NCBI RefSeq assembly: GCF_003226555.1
Contig: NZ_QKQS01000013.1
Span: 37,890 to 101,889, forward strand
Length of the DNA stretch: 64,000 nt
DNA from: Rhodopseudomonas palustris
GTDB taxonomy: Bacteria; Pseudomonadota; Alphaproteobacteria; Rhizobiales; Xanthobacteraceae
Reading direction: 5' to 3'
Position 1 is the first letter of the stretch. Each line of letters starts with the position of its first letter. Position numbers and translations under genes: made by a program. Shown piece by piece: positions 9,071 to 18,856 of this stretch. The notes beneath the pieces are model-generated. The model had not been told where the DNA came from. It saw nothing but the letters and a program-made list of their open reading frames with translations, and ran no database searches.

Positions 9071-9763
9071 ATGGTTCAAAGAAAACCGATAAAGTCTTCG
9101 ATGCGCGGGCGCTTCATCACCTTCGAAGGGGGCGAGGGCGCCGGCAAATCGACCCAGATCCGGCTGCTGGCGAAGCGACTCGAGAAAGCGCGGCTGCGCG
9201 TGCTGGTGACCCGCGAGCCGGGCGGCTCGCCAGGCGCCGAGGCGATCCGCAGCGCGCTGCTGGCCGGCATCGGCAAGCTGATCGGCGGCGCAGACGCCGA
9301 GGCACTGTTGTTCGCCGCCGCCCGCGACGACCATGTCCGCACCCTGATCGAGCCGGCGCTGGCGCGCGGCGAATGGGTGCTGTGCGACCGGTTCTACGAC
9401 TCGACCCGCGCCTATCAGGGCAAGCTCGGCGCCGTCAGCCTCGAGTTGCTCGACGCGTTGCAGCAGGTGACGATCGGCGAAATGAAGCCGGACCTCACCG
9501 TCATCCTCGATATTCCGGTCGAGATCGGGCTGGCGCGCGCCGCGGTCCGCCGCGGCAGCGACACCCCGGACCGGTTCGAATCCGAAGCGATCGACTTCCA
9601 CCGCGGCCTGCGCGAGGTGTTTCGCCAGATCGCCGCGGATGAGCCGGCGCGCTGCGTGCTGATCGACGCCAATGCCGAGCCCGAGGAGGTCGCCGACCGG
9701 GTCTGGGAGGCGGTGCGCCTGCGGCTGCTCGAACCCGCGCGCGCCGGAGCCAAAACCGCATGA
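9071..9763 (+). CDS. tmk: Thymidylate kinase
   Basis: Converts dTMP to dTDP with ATP. The 230-residue protein has the P-loop GGEGAGKST at residues 20-28, the TREPGG substrate-binding motif and the DRFYDSTRAYQG motif, followed by the dTMP-kinase lid region TPDRFE. The start lies two bases after the carboxypeptidase stop; a second in-frame ATG ten codons later (MRGRFITFEG) would also give a complete enzyme. Its stop overlaps the holB start as ATGA, so the two are translationally coupled, as in many proteobacteria. Confidence 0.96.
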   Translation: MVQRKPIKSSMRGRFITFEGGEGAGKSTQIRLLAKRLEKARLRVLVTREPGGSPGAEAIRSALLAGIGKLIGGADAEALLFAAARDDHVRTLIEPALARGEWVLCDRFYDSTRAYQGKLGAVSLELLDALQQVTIGEMKPDLTVILDIPVEIGLARAAVRRGSDTPDRFESEAIDFHRGLREVFRQIAADEPARCVLIDANAEPEEVADRVWEAVRLRLLEPARAGAKTA

Positions 9764-10815
9764 GCGCACGCAAGACTGCCACCAAGGCTCAAGCCCAGGA
9801 GTCCGCCGTCCGCCATCCGCGCGAGACCACGACGCTGTTCGGCCATCATGCGGCCGAGCAGGCGTTGCTCGACGCCTATCGCGGTGGCCGGATCGCCCAT
9901 TCCTGGCTGATCGGCGGCGCCCAGGGGATCGGCAAGGCGACGCTGGCGTACCGGATGGCGCGGTTCGTGCTGGCGCATCGCGAGCCGCAATCGGACGCGG
10001 TGCAGGGCGCCGCCTCGCTGGCGATCGACGCCGACCATCCGGTGGCGCGCCATATCGCCGCCGAGGCACATGGCGGACTGCTGACGCTGGAGCGTTCGGC
10101 GAACGAGAAGGGCGTGCTGCGCAATGTCATCACCGTCGATGAATCGCGCGAGACGATTTCGTTCTTCGGTGCCACCGCGGCGATCGAAGGCTGGCGGGTG
10201 TGCATCGTCGACACCGTCGACGACCTCAACGCCAACTCGGCCAACGCGTTGCTCAAGGTGATCGAGGAGCCGCCGCAGCGTTCGCTGTTCCTGCTGCTGT
10301 CGAATGCGCCGGCGCGGGTGCTGCCGACCATCCAGTCGCGCTGCCGCAAGCTGATGCTGCGCCCACTCGCGATTGCCGATGTGATCGCAGCGGCCGCCGA
10401 CGCGACCGATCTCGACCCTAATGATCCGCAGCTCGTCGAGGCGGCCGCGGCCTCCGAGGGCAGCGTCTCGCGTGCGCTGATGCTGACGGGCGGCGGCGCG
10501 CTCAGCCTGCAGCAGACCACGACCGCGCTGCTCGACAGCCTGCCCAATGTCGATCCCCGCGCCCTTCATGCCCTCGGCGATGCGATCGGCGGCACCGACC
10601 GCGCCACGTTGCAGGCGTTCGTCGACGGCATCGACCGCTGGGTCGCAGCGCGGCTACGCACGCCTGATCCCAACGCGGAACTGCCGCGCCTTGCACGGCT
10701 GGCGGAGGTATGGGAAAAGATCGGCCGCGCCGCACGCGACACCGAAGCCTACAATCTCGAGCGGAAACCGCTGGTATTTTCGGTGTTCGGGCTTCTCGCG
10801 GAGGCGGTGCGCTGA
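9760..10815 (+). CDS. holB: DNA polymerase III subunit delta'
   Basis: Clamp-loader subunit, 351 residues. The AAA+ N-terminal domain has GGAQGIGKAT (Walker A region), an LLKVIEEPP motif after the Walker B region, and the SRC arginine-finger region SNAPARVLPTIQSRC. The C-terminal region is helical. It overlaps tmk by four bases. A Lys/Ala-rich N-terminal extension of about 20 residues precedes the conserved core. It acts in the replisome together with DnaX and HolA, which are not in this window. Confidence 0.95.
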   Translation: MSARKTATKAQAQESAVRHPRETTTLFGHHAAEQALLDAYRGGRIAHSWLIGGAQGIGKATLAYRMARFVLAHREPQSDAVQGAASLAIDADHPVARHIAAEAHGGLLTLERSANEKGVLRNVITVDESRETISFFGATAAIEGWRVCIVDTVDDLNANSANALLKVIEEPPQRSLFLLLSNAPARVLPTIQSRCRKLMLRPLAIADVIAAAADATDLDPNDPQLVEAAAASEGSVSRALMLTGGGALSLQQTTTALLDSLPNVDPRALHALGDAIGGTDRATLQAFVDGIDRWVAARLRTPDPNAELPRLARLAEVWEKIGRAARDTEAYNLERKPLVFSVFGLLAEAVR

Positions 10816-10895
10816 CGCCGATCCGGCGATCGATCGCCCGGCATGGTCAGCGCCGCCGCGCTCAACCGATCCAGATTTGAAAGGCGTCCGCGCAG

Positions 10896-12440
10896 ATGGC
10901 GCAGCGAAATTCATTCTACATCACCACGGCGATCTCCTATCCGAACGGCGCGCCGCATATCGGCCACGCCTACGAGGCGATCGCGACCGACGCGCTGGCC
11001 CGATTCCAGCGGCTCGACGGCAAGGATGTGTTCTTCCTGACCGGCACCGACGAGCACGGCCTGAAGATGATCCAGACCGCGCAGAAGGAAGGCCTGACCC
11101 CGGCCGAGCTCGCCGCCCGCAATGCCGGGCGCTTCCGCGACATGGACGACCGCTTCGGCATCTCCTACGACCGCTTCATCCGCACCTCCGAGGAGCAGCA
11201 TCACGCGTCCGTCCAGGAAGTCTGGAAGAGGATGCTGGCCAACGGCGACATCTATCTCGACAGTTATTCCGGCTGGTACTCGGTCCGCGACGAAGCCTAT
11301 TACGCTGAGGACGAGACTGTGGTCGGCGAGGATGGCGTTCGCCGCGGTCCGCAGGGCACGCCTGTCGAGTGGGTCGAGGAGAAGAGCTACTTCTTCAAGC
11401 TGTCGGCCTATCAGGACCGACTGCTGAAGCTCTATGAGGAGCAGCCGGACTTCATCGGCCCCGACGCGCGCCGCAACGAGGTGGTCAGCTTCGTCAAAAG
11501 CGGGTTGAAGGATCTGTCGGTGTCGCGCACGACGTTCAACTGGGGCGTCAAGGTGCCGGGCGATCCCGAGCACGTGATGTATGTCTGGGTCGACGCGCTG
11601 ACCAACTACATCACCGGTGTCGGATTCCCCGACGAGAGCGACAAGAACTGGCACTACTGGCCGGCCGACGTCCACGTCATCGGCAAGGACATCATCCGCT
11701 TCCATGCGGTGTATTGGCCGGCGTTCCTGATGTCGGCGGGCATCCCGATTCAGAAGCGCGTCTACGCCCACGGCTTCCTGTTCAACAAGGGCGAGAAGAT
11801 GTCGAAGTCGGTCGGCAACATCGTCGACCCGTTCAATCTCGCCGACCAGTACGGCGTCGATCAGGTGCGCTACTTCTTCCTGCGCGAGGTGCCGTTCGGC
11901 TCCGACGGCAGCTACAATCACGAGGCGATCGTCAATCGCATCAACGCCGACCTCGCCAACGACCTCGGCAATCTGGCGCAGCGTTCGCTGACCATGGTGG
12001 CCAAGCAGTGCGACGGAGAGGTGCCGGCGCATGGCCCGTTCAGCGAGACCGATCAGGCGATGCTGGCGATGGCCGACGGCATGATCGCGCAGGCGCGGAC
12101 CGCGATGGCGAGCCAGCAGATCCATCAGGCGCTCAATGCGGTGTGGGCGGTGGTGGCGGAAGCCAACCGCTACTTCGCCGGCGAAGCGCCGTGGGCGCTG
12201 GCCAAGACCGATCCGGCGCGGCAGAAGACGGTGCTGTACGTCACCGCCGAGGTGCTGCGGCAGATCGCGATCCTGGCCCAGCCGGCGATCCCGACCTCGG
12301 CGGCCAAGCTGCTCGACATCCTCGGCGTTGCCGAGGGACAGCGCGACTTCGCGGCGCTGCCGACCCGGATCGTGCCCGGCACGAAGCTGCCGGCACCGGC
12401 GCCGATCTTCCCGCGCTACGTCGAACCGGCGACCGCGTAA
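10896..12440 (+). CDS. metG: Methionyl-tRNA synthetase
   Basis: Charges tRNA-Met. This 514-residue class I synthetase has the HIGH-type signature PHIGHAYE near residue 20 and KMSKS in [10 protein letters not shown] near residue 300. The connective-peptide knuckle (around [10 protein letters not shown]) lacks the cysteines of zinc-binding forms, and there is no C-terminal dimerisation domain, so it is the short zinc-free type common in alphaproteobacteria. The gap of 80 bases after holB could hold a promoter but none is obvious. tatD follows after three bases. Confidence 0.97.
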   Translation: MAQRNSFYITTAISYPNGAPHIGHAYEAIATDALARFQRLDGKDVFFLTGTDEHGLKMIQTAQKEGLTPAELAARNAGRFRDMDDRFGISYDRFIRTSEEQHHASVQEVWKRMLANGDIYLDSYSGWYSVRDEAYYAEDETVVGEDGVRRGPQGTPVEWVEEKSYFFKLSAYQDRLLKLYEEQPDFIGPDARRNEVVSFVKSGLKDLSVSRTTFNWGVKVPGDPEHVMYVWVDALTNYITGVGFPDESDKNWHYWPADVHVIGKDIIRFHAVYWPAFLMSAGIPIQKRVYAHGFLFNKGEKMSKSVGNIVDPFNLADQYGVDQVRYFFLREVPFGSDGSYNHEAIVNRINADLANDLGNLAQRSLTMVAKQCDGEVPAHGPFSETDQAMLAMADGMIAQARTAMASQQIHQALNAVWAVVAEANRYFAGEAPWALAKTDPARQKTVLYVTAEVLRQIAILAQPAIPTSAAKLLDILGVAEGQRDFAALPTRIVPGTKLPAPAPIFPRYVEPATA

Positions 12441-12443
12441 GCC

Positions 12444-13235
12444 ATGCTGGTCGACAGTCACTGCCATCTCGACTTCCCCGACTTTGCCGACGATCTCGCC
12501 GGCATCGTCGCCCGTGCCGAGGCGAGCGGGGTCGGGCGCATGGTCACGATCTCGACGCGGGTGAAGAAGCTGCCGGACCTGCTGGCGATCGCCGAGCGTT
12601 TCCCCAACGTGTATTGCTCGGTCGGCACCCATCCGCACCAGGCGGACGAGGAAGACGGCATCACCACGGCGGAACTGGTGAAGCTGGCAAAGCACCCGAA
12701 GGTGGTGGCGTTCGGCGAGGCCGGGCTCGATTACTTCTACGAGATGGGCTCGCGCGACGCGCAGGAGCGCGGATTCCGCGCCCACATCGCGGCTGCGCGC
12801 GAAACCGGCCTGCCGCTGGTGATCCACACCCGCGAGGCGGACGAGGATTGCGGCAAGATCCTGGACGACGAAATGGGGAAGGGAGCGTTTCGCGCGGTGC
12901 TGCATTGCTACACCGGCGGGCGCGACCTTGCGATGCGGGCGATCGATCTCGGGCTGATGATCTCGTTTACCGGCATTCTCACCTTCAAGAAGTCGCAGGC
13001 GTTGCGCGATCTCGCCGCTGAGCTGCCGGCGGACCGCGTCATGGTCGAGACCGACTCGCCGTATCTGGCGCCCGGCAAATATCGCGGCAAGCGCAACGAG
13101 CCGTCTTATGTGGTCGAGACCGCCAAGGTGCTGGCCGAGATCCGCGGCGTGACGCTCGACGAGATCGCACGCCAGACCACCGACAACTTCTTCCGGCTAT
13201 TCGGCAAGGTGCCGCCGCCGGCTGCAGCCGCCTGA
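12444..13235 (+). CDS. tatD: TatD family metal-dependent hydrolase (DNase)
   Basis: A 263-residue TIM-barrel metal-dependent hydrolase. Metal-binding signatures are all present: DSHCHLDF near the start, GEAGLDYFYE near residue 94, VIHTREADED, LHCYTGG and VETDSPYLAP near residue 200. TatD enzymes are 3'-5' DNA/RNA exonucleases implicated in DNA repair and RNA turnover. The position directly after metG is common in proteobacteria and suggests cotranscription. Confidence 0.93.
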   Translation: MLVDSHCHLDFPDFADDLAGIVARAEASGVGRMVTISTRVKKLPDLLAIAERFPNVYCSVGTHPHQADEEDGITTAELVKLAKHPKVVAFGEAGLDYFYEMGSRDAQERGFRAHIAAARETGLPLVIHTREADEDCGKILDDEMGKGAFRAVLHCYTGGRDLAMRAIDLGLMISFTGILTFKKSQALRDLAAELPADRVMVETDSPYLAPGKYRGKRNEPSYVVETAKVLAEIRGVTLDEIARQTTDNFFRLFGKVPPPAAAA

Positions 13236-13258
13236 CGCCTTTCAATCGGGGACGCCGC

Positions 13259-14059
13259 ATGACGTTGACGCTCACCATCCTCGGCTCGGGTTCGTCTGCG
13301 GGCGTGCCGCGCCCGGCGCTCGGCTGGGGCGCCGCCGACCCGTCCAACCCGAAGAACCGTCGGCTGCGCTGCTCGCTGCTGGCCGAGCGCGTCACGCCGG
13401 ACGGCATCACCAGGGTGCTGATCGACACCTCGCCCGACCTGCGCGAGCAACTGATCCGTGCCGATGTCGATCATCTCGACGCGGTGTTCCTGACCCACGA
13501 GCACGCCGACCAGACCCACGGCATCGATGATCTACGCTCGGTGGTGATGGCGATGAAGCGGCGCATCCCGGTGTATCTCAATCAGTCGACCGGCGAGCAT
13601 GTGCTGTACCGCTTCGCCTACTGCTTCAAACAGGCGCCGGGCAGCTCCTATCCGGCGATCCTGGAATCGCGCGAGATCGAAGCCGGCGACAGCAAGACCA
13701 TCGCGGGCACCGGCGGCGACCTGACGCTGACCGCGTTCCTGGTCCAGCACGGCGACATCCCGGCGCTCGGCTATCGCATCGCCGGCGCCGCCTATACGCC
13801 GGACCTCCACGACATTCCGGCAGCGAGCTTCGGCGCGCTCGAAGGCCTCGATCTCTGGATCATCGACGGCCTGCGCTACAAGCACCACGCCAGCCACTTC
13901 AACATCGAAGCCGCACTGAAGTGGATCGACCGCTTCAAGCCCAAGCGCGCCGTGATCACCAACATGCATGCCGACATCGACTACGAGACGCTACGCAAGG
14001 AATTGCCGGAGGGCGTCGTGCCGGGGTTCGACGGGATGCGGCTGGAGGTCGAGGGCTGA
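13259..14059 (+). CDS. MBL-fold metallo-hydrolase, PhnP-like
   Basis: A 266-residue metallo-beta-lactamase fold protein. The metal-binding motif is THEHADQTHG (HxHxDQ form), with further ligands near VQHGDIPALGY and KHHASHFN. The N-terminal GSGSSAGVPRPALGWG and the cysteine-containing NRRLRCSLL resemble PhnP, a cyclic-phosphate phosphodiesterase. Here it sits after tatD as the last gene of the housekeeping run, not in a phosphonate operon, so its substrate is uncertain. Confidence 0.88.
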   Translation: MTLTLTILGSGSSAGVPRPALGWGAADPSNPKNRRLRCSLLAERVTPDGITRVLIDTSPDLREQLIRADVDHLDAVFLTHEHADQTHGIDDLRSVVMAMKRRIPVYLNQSTGEHVLYRFAYCFKQAPGSSYPAILESREIEAGDSKTIAGTGGDLTLTAFLVQHGDIPALGYRIAGAAYTPDLHDIPAASFGALEGLDLWIIDGLRYKHHASHFNIEAALKWIDRFKPKRAVITNMHADIDYETLRKELPEGVVPGFDGMRLEVEG

Positions 14060-14070
14060 CCTCTCAACTG

Positions 14071-14179
14071 GTCGTTCCGGGGCGCTCGCGACAGCGAGCG
14101 AACCCGGAATCTGCAACACGCACGGCCTTGCTCGACACCTTGAGATTCCGGGTTCGCGCTTTGCGCGCCCCGGAATGAC
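14071..14179. repeat. Intergenic palindromic repeat (Bradyrhizobium/Rhodopseudomonas type)
   Basis: Two arms, GTCGTTCCGGGGCGC...GAACCCGGAATCT and AGATTCCGGGTTCGC...GCGCCCCGGAATGAC, form a long imperfect inverted repeat with a central spacer of about 30 bases. Each arm also folds on itself (GCTCGCGACAGCGAGC and CGCGCTTTGCGCG). This resembles dispersed non-coding elements known between genes in this bacterial group. It may also act as a terminator between the two converging genes. Confidence 0.75.
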
Positions 14180-14236
14180 AAACGAGAGTCGGTCGTCCAT
14201 CGCGGTCGCCACCGCAATGACACCGGGGCGAAGTAA

Positions 14237-15886
14237 CTACTCCAAAATCGCCTTCGCCGACTTCACCTGATCGCGCAGCATGAATTTCTGGATCTTGCCG
14301 GTCGAGGTCTTGGGGATCGACGAGAACACGATGGTCTTGGGCGTCTTGAAGCCGGGGAGGTGTTCACGGCAGTAGGCGATGATCTCGGCTTCGGTGGCGT
14401 TGGCGCCGTCCTTCAGTTCGACGAAGGCGCAGGGGACTTCGCCCCATTTCGGGTCGGGCTTGGCGACCACGGCCGCGAACAGGATCGCCGGGTGCTTGTA
14501 CAGCACGTCCTCGACCTCGACCGACGAGACGTTCTCGCCGCCCGAGATGATGATGTCCTTGGAGCGGTCCTTGATGATCACATAGCCGTCGGCATCGAGC
14601 ACGCCGAGGTCGCCGGTGTGAAACCAGCCGCCGGCGAGCGCTTCCTTGGTTGCCTTCTCGTTCTTCAGATAGCCCTTCATCACGATGTTGCCGCGGAACA
14701 TGACCTCGCCGATGGTCTCGCCATCGCGCGGCACCTCCTGCATCGTCTCCGGATCGAGCACGGTGACGGCTTCCTGCATCGGGTAGGGCACGCCCTGCCG
14801 GCGCTTCAGCTTGGCGCGTTCGGCGACCGGCAACTCGTCCCAGCCGGGCTGCTCGGCGCAGACCGAGGCGGGGCCGTAGACTTCGGTGAGGCCGTAGACG
14901 TGGGTCAGCTTGATGCCGATGGTCTCGGCGCCGGCCAGCACCGCCATCGGCGGCGCGGCGCCGGCGATCAGGCCGACGACCGGTTTGGCCGCGGCGCCCT
15001 TCGGCGCTTCAGGTGCATTGATCAATGCGTTGTAGACGATCGGCGCGCCGCACATGTGGGTGACGCCGTGCTTTGGGATCAGTTCGAAGATCTTGGCCGG
15101 ATCGACCTTGCGCAGGCAAACATTGATGCCGGCCGCCGCTGCGAGCGTCCACGGGAAGCACCAGCCGTTGCAGTGGAACATCGGCAGCGTCCACAGATAC
15201 ACCGGATGCTGGCCGAGATTGCCGGCGAGGATGTTGCTGACAGCGTTGAGATACGCGCCGCGATGATGCGTCACCACGCCCTTCGGATTGCCGGTGGTGC
15301 CGGAGGTGTAGCCGAGCGAGATCGCGTCCCACTCGTCCTCGGGACGATGGCCGGCGAAGGTCGGATCGCCGGACGCGACCGCGTATTCGTATTCGAGTTC
15401 GCCGATGCGGTGGCTGCCGGGATACATCTTGTCGTCGACGTCGATCACCAGTGGCTTCGGCTTGGTCATCAGCGTCAGCGCCTCGGCGACGACGCTCGAA
15501 AACTCCGGATCGACCAGGATGATCTTGGCGCCGCCGTGATCGAGCTGGAACGCGATTGCCGCGGAATCGAGCCGGATGTTGAGGGCGTTCAGCACCGCGC
15601 CGGCCATCGGCACCGCGAAATGCACTTCGACCATCGCCGGCACGTTGGGCAGCATCACCGCGACGGTGTCGCCGCGGCCGATGCCGCTGCGGGTCAGCCA
15701 CGATGCGAAGCGACGGCAGCGCGCGCGGGTTTCCTTCCAGGTGTAGTGCCGCCCCTCGTACACCACGGAGGTCAGCTCCGGATAAACGTTGGCCGTGCGC
15801 TCCAGGAAGCTCAGCGGTGACAGCGGCACGAAGTTGGCCGGGGTCTTGTCCAGACCGATGCTGTATTGACCTTGCGGGGTGCTCAT
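14237..15886 (-). CDS. Acyl-CoA synthetase (AMP-dependent ligase)
   Basis: Activates a carboxylic acid to its CoA thioester through an acyl-adenylate. The 549-residue protein has the ATP-binding P-loop YTSGTTGNPKG near residue 200, the GLTE motif (YGLTEVYGP), the WFHTGDLG motif, the hinge KDRSKDIIISGGENVS and the C-terminal catalytic lysine region (KTSTGKIQK). Overall it resembles medium-chain or 3-methylmercaptopropionyl-type ligases. It lies 54 bases downstream of the TRAP permease gene on the same strand, so the imported acid may be its substrate. Confidence 0.9.
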   Translation of the reverse strand: MSTPQGQYSIGLDKTPANFVPLSPLSFLERTANVYPELTSVVYEGRHYTWKETRARCRRFASWLTRSGIGRGDTVAVMLPNVPAMVEVHFAVPMAGAVLNALNIRLDSAAIAFQLDHGGAKIILVDPEFSSVVAEALTLMTKPKPLVIDVDDKMYPGSHRIGELEYEYAVASGDPTFAGHRPEDEWDAISLGYTSGTTGNPKGVVTHHRGAYLNAVSNILAGNLGQHPVYLWTLPMFHCNGWCFPWTLAAAAGINVCLRKVDPAKIFELIPKHGVTHMCGAPIVYNALINAPEAPKGAAAKPVVGLIAGAAPPMAVLAGAETIGIKLTHVYGLTEVYGPASVCAEQPGWDELPVAERAKLKRRQGVPYPMQEAVTVLDPETMQEVPRDGETIGEVMFRGNIVMKGYLKNEKATKEALAGGWFHTGDLGVLDADGYVIIKDRSKDIIISGGENVSSVEVEDVLYKHPAILFAAVVAKPDPKWGEVPCAFVELKDGANATEAEIIAYCREHLPGFKTPKTIVFSSIPKTSTGKIQKFMLRDQVKSAKAILE

Positions 15887-15940
15887 GACGACCTGCCTCT
15901 CACTTCACGACGGCGCCGCTGCGTTTCCCCCGCAGCGCCT

Positions 15941-17824
15941 CTACAAGAATCCAATCGAGATCCACGGGATCGCCGCGACCACGATCAAGCCGATCAGCAG
16001 CGCCAGCATATATCCCCAGATCGGGCGCATGCCCTCGGCAGGATCGACCCGGCCGATCGCGCAGGCCGCATAATAGCCGACACCGAACGGCGGTGCGAAC
16101 AATCCGATGCCCATCGCCAGGATCACCACCATGGCGTAGTGCACCTCGTGGATGCCGACGGCGCGGGCGATCGGAAACAATAGCGGGCCGAACAGCACGA
16201 TCGCCGGAATGCCTTCGAGCACGCTGCCAAGGATCACGAAGGCGACGATCGATACCGCCAGGAAGGTGGCGGAGCCGCCGGGCAGGCCGGTCATCGCCGC
16301 CGCCAGCGAGCGCGAGAAGCCGGATTGCGTCAGGCCCCAGGCCATGCCGGTGGCGGTACCGATGATCAGTAGGATCGCACCCGACAGCGCCGCGGTCTCG
16401 ACCAGCATCGGCCGCAGCCGCCGCCAGTCGAACTTGCGGTACACCAGGATGCCGACCACCACGGCATAGACGATGCCGATGGTCGAGACCTCGGTGGCGG
16501 TGGCGACGCCTTCGACCACGGCGGCGCGGATCACGAACGGCAGCGCCAGCGCGGGCAGGGCGACGATGAACGCCTTGCCGATGTCGCTGCCTTTGGCGCG
16601 GGTGACATGGCTGAGATCCTCACCGCGATAGCGCCACCACACCAGACTGCACAGCATGATCGCCAGCACCACGCCGGGCAGCAGGCCGCCGGTGAACAGC
16701 GCCGAGATCGACACGCCGGTCACCGAGCCGATGGTGATCAGCACGAGGCTCGGCGGAATGGTTTCGGTCTGGGCGCCGGTGGCGGAGAGCAGGGCGACCA
16801 GATCGCCCGGCTTGGCGCCGCGCTGCTTCATCTCCGGAAACAGCACCGGCGCCACCGCCGCCATATCGGCGGCCTTGGAGCCGGAAATGCCGGACACCAG
16901 ATACATGGCGCCGACCAGCACGTAGTGCAGGCCGCCGCGGACATGGCCGAGCAGGCTGGCGAGAAACGCCACCATCGCCCGCGCCATGCCGGTCATCTCG
17001 ATCAGCAGACCGAGGAACACGAACAGCGGCACCGACAGCAGGATGAGGTGGCTCATGCCCTCGTCCATTCGGCCGACCAGGATCAGCAGCGGCGTCGTGG
17101 TGGTCAGCGCCAGATAGCCGTAGATCGCCAGGCCAAATCCGAACGCGATCGGCACGCCGGCGAACACGCAAGACGCGACCACGCCGACGAAGAAGATCAC
17201 CAGATTGAGATTGCCGAGCGGCTTGAACAGCGGCTGCGCCAGCCAGAACGCGCCGATCAGCAGCGCGACCGTCAGTGCCGCGCCGAAGACCAGCTTGAGA
17301 TCGCCGAACCGGATCAGTCGAAACAGGGCGAACAGCGCCATCAGCAGGATGCCGACCGGCAGCGCCGCGGCGCGCCAGCTGTTGGCGAGCGACAGCGCCG
17401 GCGTGGTGATGTAGCTCTCTTCGTAGGCGTATTCGTAGGCTGGCGCGGCGATCAGCAGCAGGAACGCCAGCGCCGCGCAGATGCCGACCAGATCGAGCCA
17501 GGCACGCAGGCGCGGGGAGGCCCCCGCCACCATCGCGGTCATCCGCATGTGCTCGCCGCGGCGGAACGCGACCGCCGCGCCGAGCATCGCCAGCCACAGG
17601 AACAGGATCGACGCCAGCTCGTCGGACCAGATCAGCGGACTGTGGAAGACGTAGCGAGATACCACGCCGGCGAACAGCACGACGATCTCGACCACTACCA
17701 GAACGGCGGCCGGAATCTCGACCAACAGGCCGAGACCGGCCTCCAGCGCGCCGATCAGCGTCTTGCGCTGCGGCGCGTGGAGCCGTTCACCTGCGGTGAG
17801 CTGTGAAGCGTCGGCGTTCGCCAT
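15941..17824 (-). CDS. TRAP transporter permease, fused DctQ-DctM
   Basis: A 627-residue membrane protein joining both permease subunits of a tripartite ATP-independent periplasmic transporter. Residues about 25-195 form the four-helix DctQ part (RYVFHSPLIWSDELASILFLW). After a linker, residues about 205-625 form the large DctM part with the GSKAADMAAVAPVLFPEM region and the conserved helix GIGLFAPPFGVGYY. It moves a carboxylate with the sodium gradient. Separate DctQ and DctM genes are commoner; fusion is a known variant. The binding protein gene ends 12 bases upstream. Confidence 0.9.
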   Translation of the reverse strand: MANADASQLTAGERLHAPQRKTLIGALEAGLGLLVEIPAAVLVVVEIVVLFAGVVSRYVFHSPLIWSDELASILFLWLAMLGAAVAFRRGEHMRMTAMVAGASPRLRAWLDLVGICAALAFLLLIAAPAYEYAYEESYITTPALSLANSWRAAALPVGILLMALFALFRLIRFGDLKLVFGAALTVALLIGAFWLAQPLFKPLGNLNLVIFFVGVVASCVFAGVPIAFGFGLAIYGYLALTTTTPLLILVGRMDEGMSHLILLSVPLFVFLGLLIEMTGMARAMVAFLASLLGHVRGGLHYVLVGAMYLVSGISGSKAADMAAVAPVLFPEMKQRGAKPGDLVALLSATGAQTETIPPSLVLITIGSVTGVSISALFTGGLLPGVVLAIMLCSLVWWRYRGEDLSHVTRAKGSDIGKAFIVALPALALPFVIRAAVVEGVATATEVSTIGIVYAVVVGILVYRKFDWRRLRPMLVETAALSGAILLIIGTATGMAWGLTQSGFSRSLAAAMTGLPGGSATFLAVSIVAFVILGSVLEGIPAIVLFGPLLFPIARAVGIHEVHYAMVVILAMGIGLFAPPFGVGYYAACAIGRVDPAEGMRPIWGYMLALLIGLIVVAAIPWISIGFL

Positions 17825-17836
17825 CGCGGCCAGCCG

Positions 17837-18856
17837 TTACGCCAGCTTGCCGACGGATTTTTCGAGCAGCGACCACGCCTGATCGCCGTATTTGCCTTTC
17901 CATTCGGCGTAGAAGCCGGCGCTGCGCAGCTTGTCGCGGAACGGCAGCACCGTGGGCTGATTGAAGATCAGGCCCTTGGCGGTCAGCTCTTCCTTGACGG
18001 TGGTGTTGAGCTTGGCGGTGTCTTCGCGTTCCTTCACCGCGGCGGCGTTGATGTTCTTGGCGACGATCGCGCGCACGTCGACCGGCAGCTTTTCCCAGGC
18101 GCGGCGGTTGGCCAGGAACCAGAATCCGTCCCACATGTGGTTGGTCAGCGAGCAGTACTTCTGCACTTCGTACAGCTTGGCGGTCGAGATCAGCGCCAGC
18201 GGATTCTCCTGGCCCTCGACCACCTTCGTCTGCAGCGCTGAATAGACTTCGCTGAAATTGATCGAGGCGGGCGCCGCATCGAACGCCTTGAACATCGAGG
18301 TCCACAGCGGCGACACCGGCACGCGGATCTTGAAGCCCTTGAAGTCGTCCGGGCCGTTGATCGGCTTGGTCGAGGAGGTGGTCTGGCGGAAGCCGTTGTC
18401 CCAGATCTTGTCCATCACCATCAGGCCGGCCTTCTGGATCTCGCCGCGGACATGAGCGCCGAGCTCGCCATCCATAGCCTTCCAGACCGTTTCATAGTCC
18501 GGGAACGCGAAGCCGATGCCGTTGATCGATGCGGCCGGCACCAGGGTCGACAGGATCAGGCCCGACAGCGTGAAAAACTCGACGCCACCGGCGCGAATCT
18601 GGCTCAGCATGTCGGTGTCGGAGCCGAGCTGGTTGTTCGGGAAAACGTCGATCTGGACGCGGCCGTTGGTCTCGGCCTTGATCGCCGCCGACATCTCGCG
18701 GGCGCGAACGTTGAGCGGATGGGTGTCGGGCAGGTTGTTGGCGTATTTGTATTTGAACTCGGCTTCGGCCGCACGCGCCACCCAAGGCGCACCGATGCCG
18801 CCGATCGCGGCGGCCGCTGCCGACGCCTTCAACAAGCTCCTGCGTGAAAAACTCAT
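17837..18856 (-). CDS. TRAP transporter substrate-binding protein (DctP family)
   Basis: A 339-residue periplasmic binding protein. The N-terminus MSFSRRSLLKASAAAAAIGG is a twin-arginine-like signal, with cleavage expected after ARA near residue 28. DctP features include KYANNLPDTHPLNVRA, the carboxylate-binding arginine region FKGFKIRVP and the SEVYSALQTKVVEGQENPL segment. AGGAGG lies eight bases before the ATG, fixing the start. It heads the dctP-dctQM-ligase unit. The ligand is unknown but likely an organic acid activated by the downstream ligase. Confidence 0.92.
   Translation of the reverse strand: MSFSRRSLLKASAAAAAIGGIGAPWVARAAEAEFKYKYANNLPDTHPLNVRAREMSAAIKAETNGRVQIDVFPNNQLGSDTDMLSQIRAGGVEFFTLSGLILSTLVPAASINGIGFAFPDYETVWKAMDGELGAHVRGEIQKAGLMVMDKIWDNGFRQTTSSTKPINGPDDFKGFKIRVPVSPLWTSMFKAFDAAPASINFSEVYSALQTKVVEGQENPLALISTAKLYEVQKYCSLTNHMWDGFWFLANRRAWEKLPVDVRAIVAKNINAAAVKEREDTAKLNTTVKEELTAKGLIFNQPTVLPFRDKLRSAGFYAEWKGKYGDQAWSLLEKSVGKLA

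Noticed and set aside
10911-12905. Open frame of 664 codons antisense to metG and tatD
   Set aside because: It spans two convincing sense genes and has no recognisable motif.
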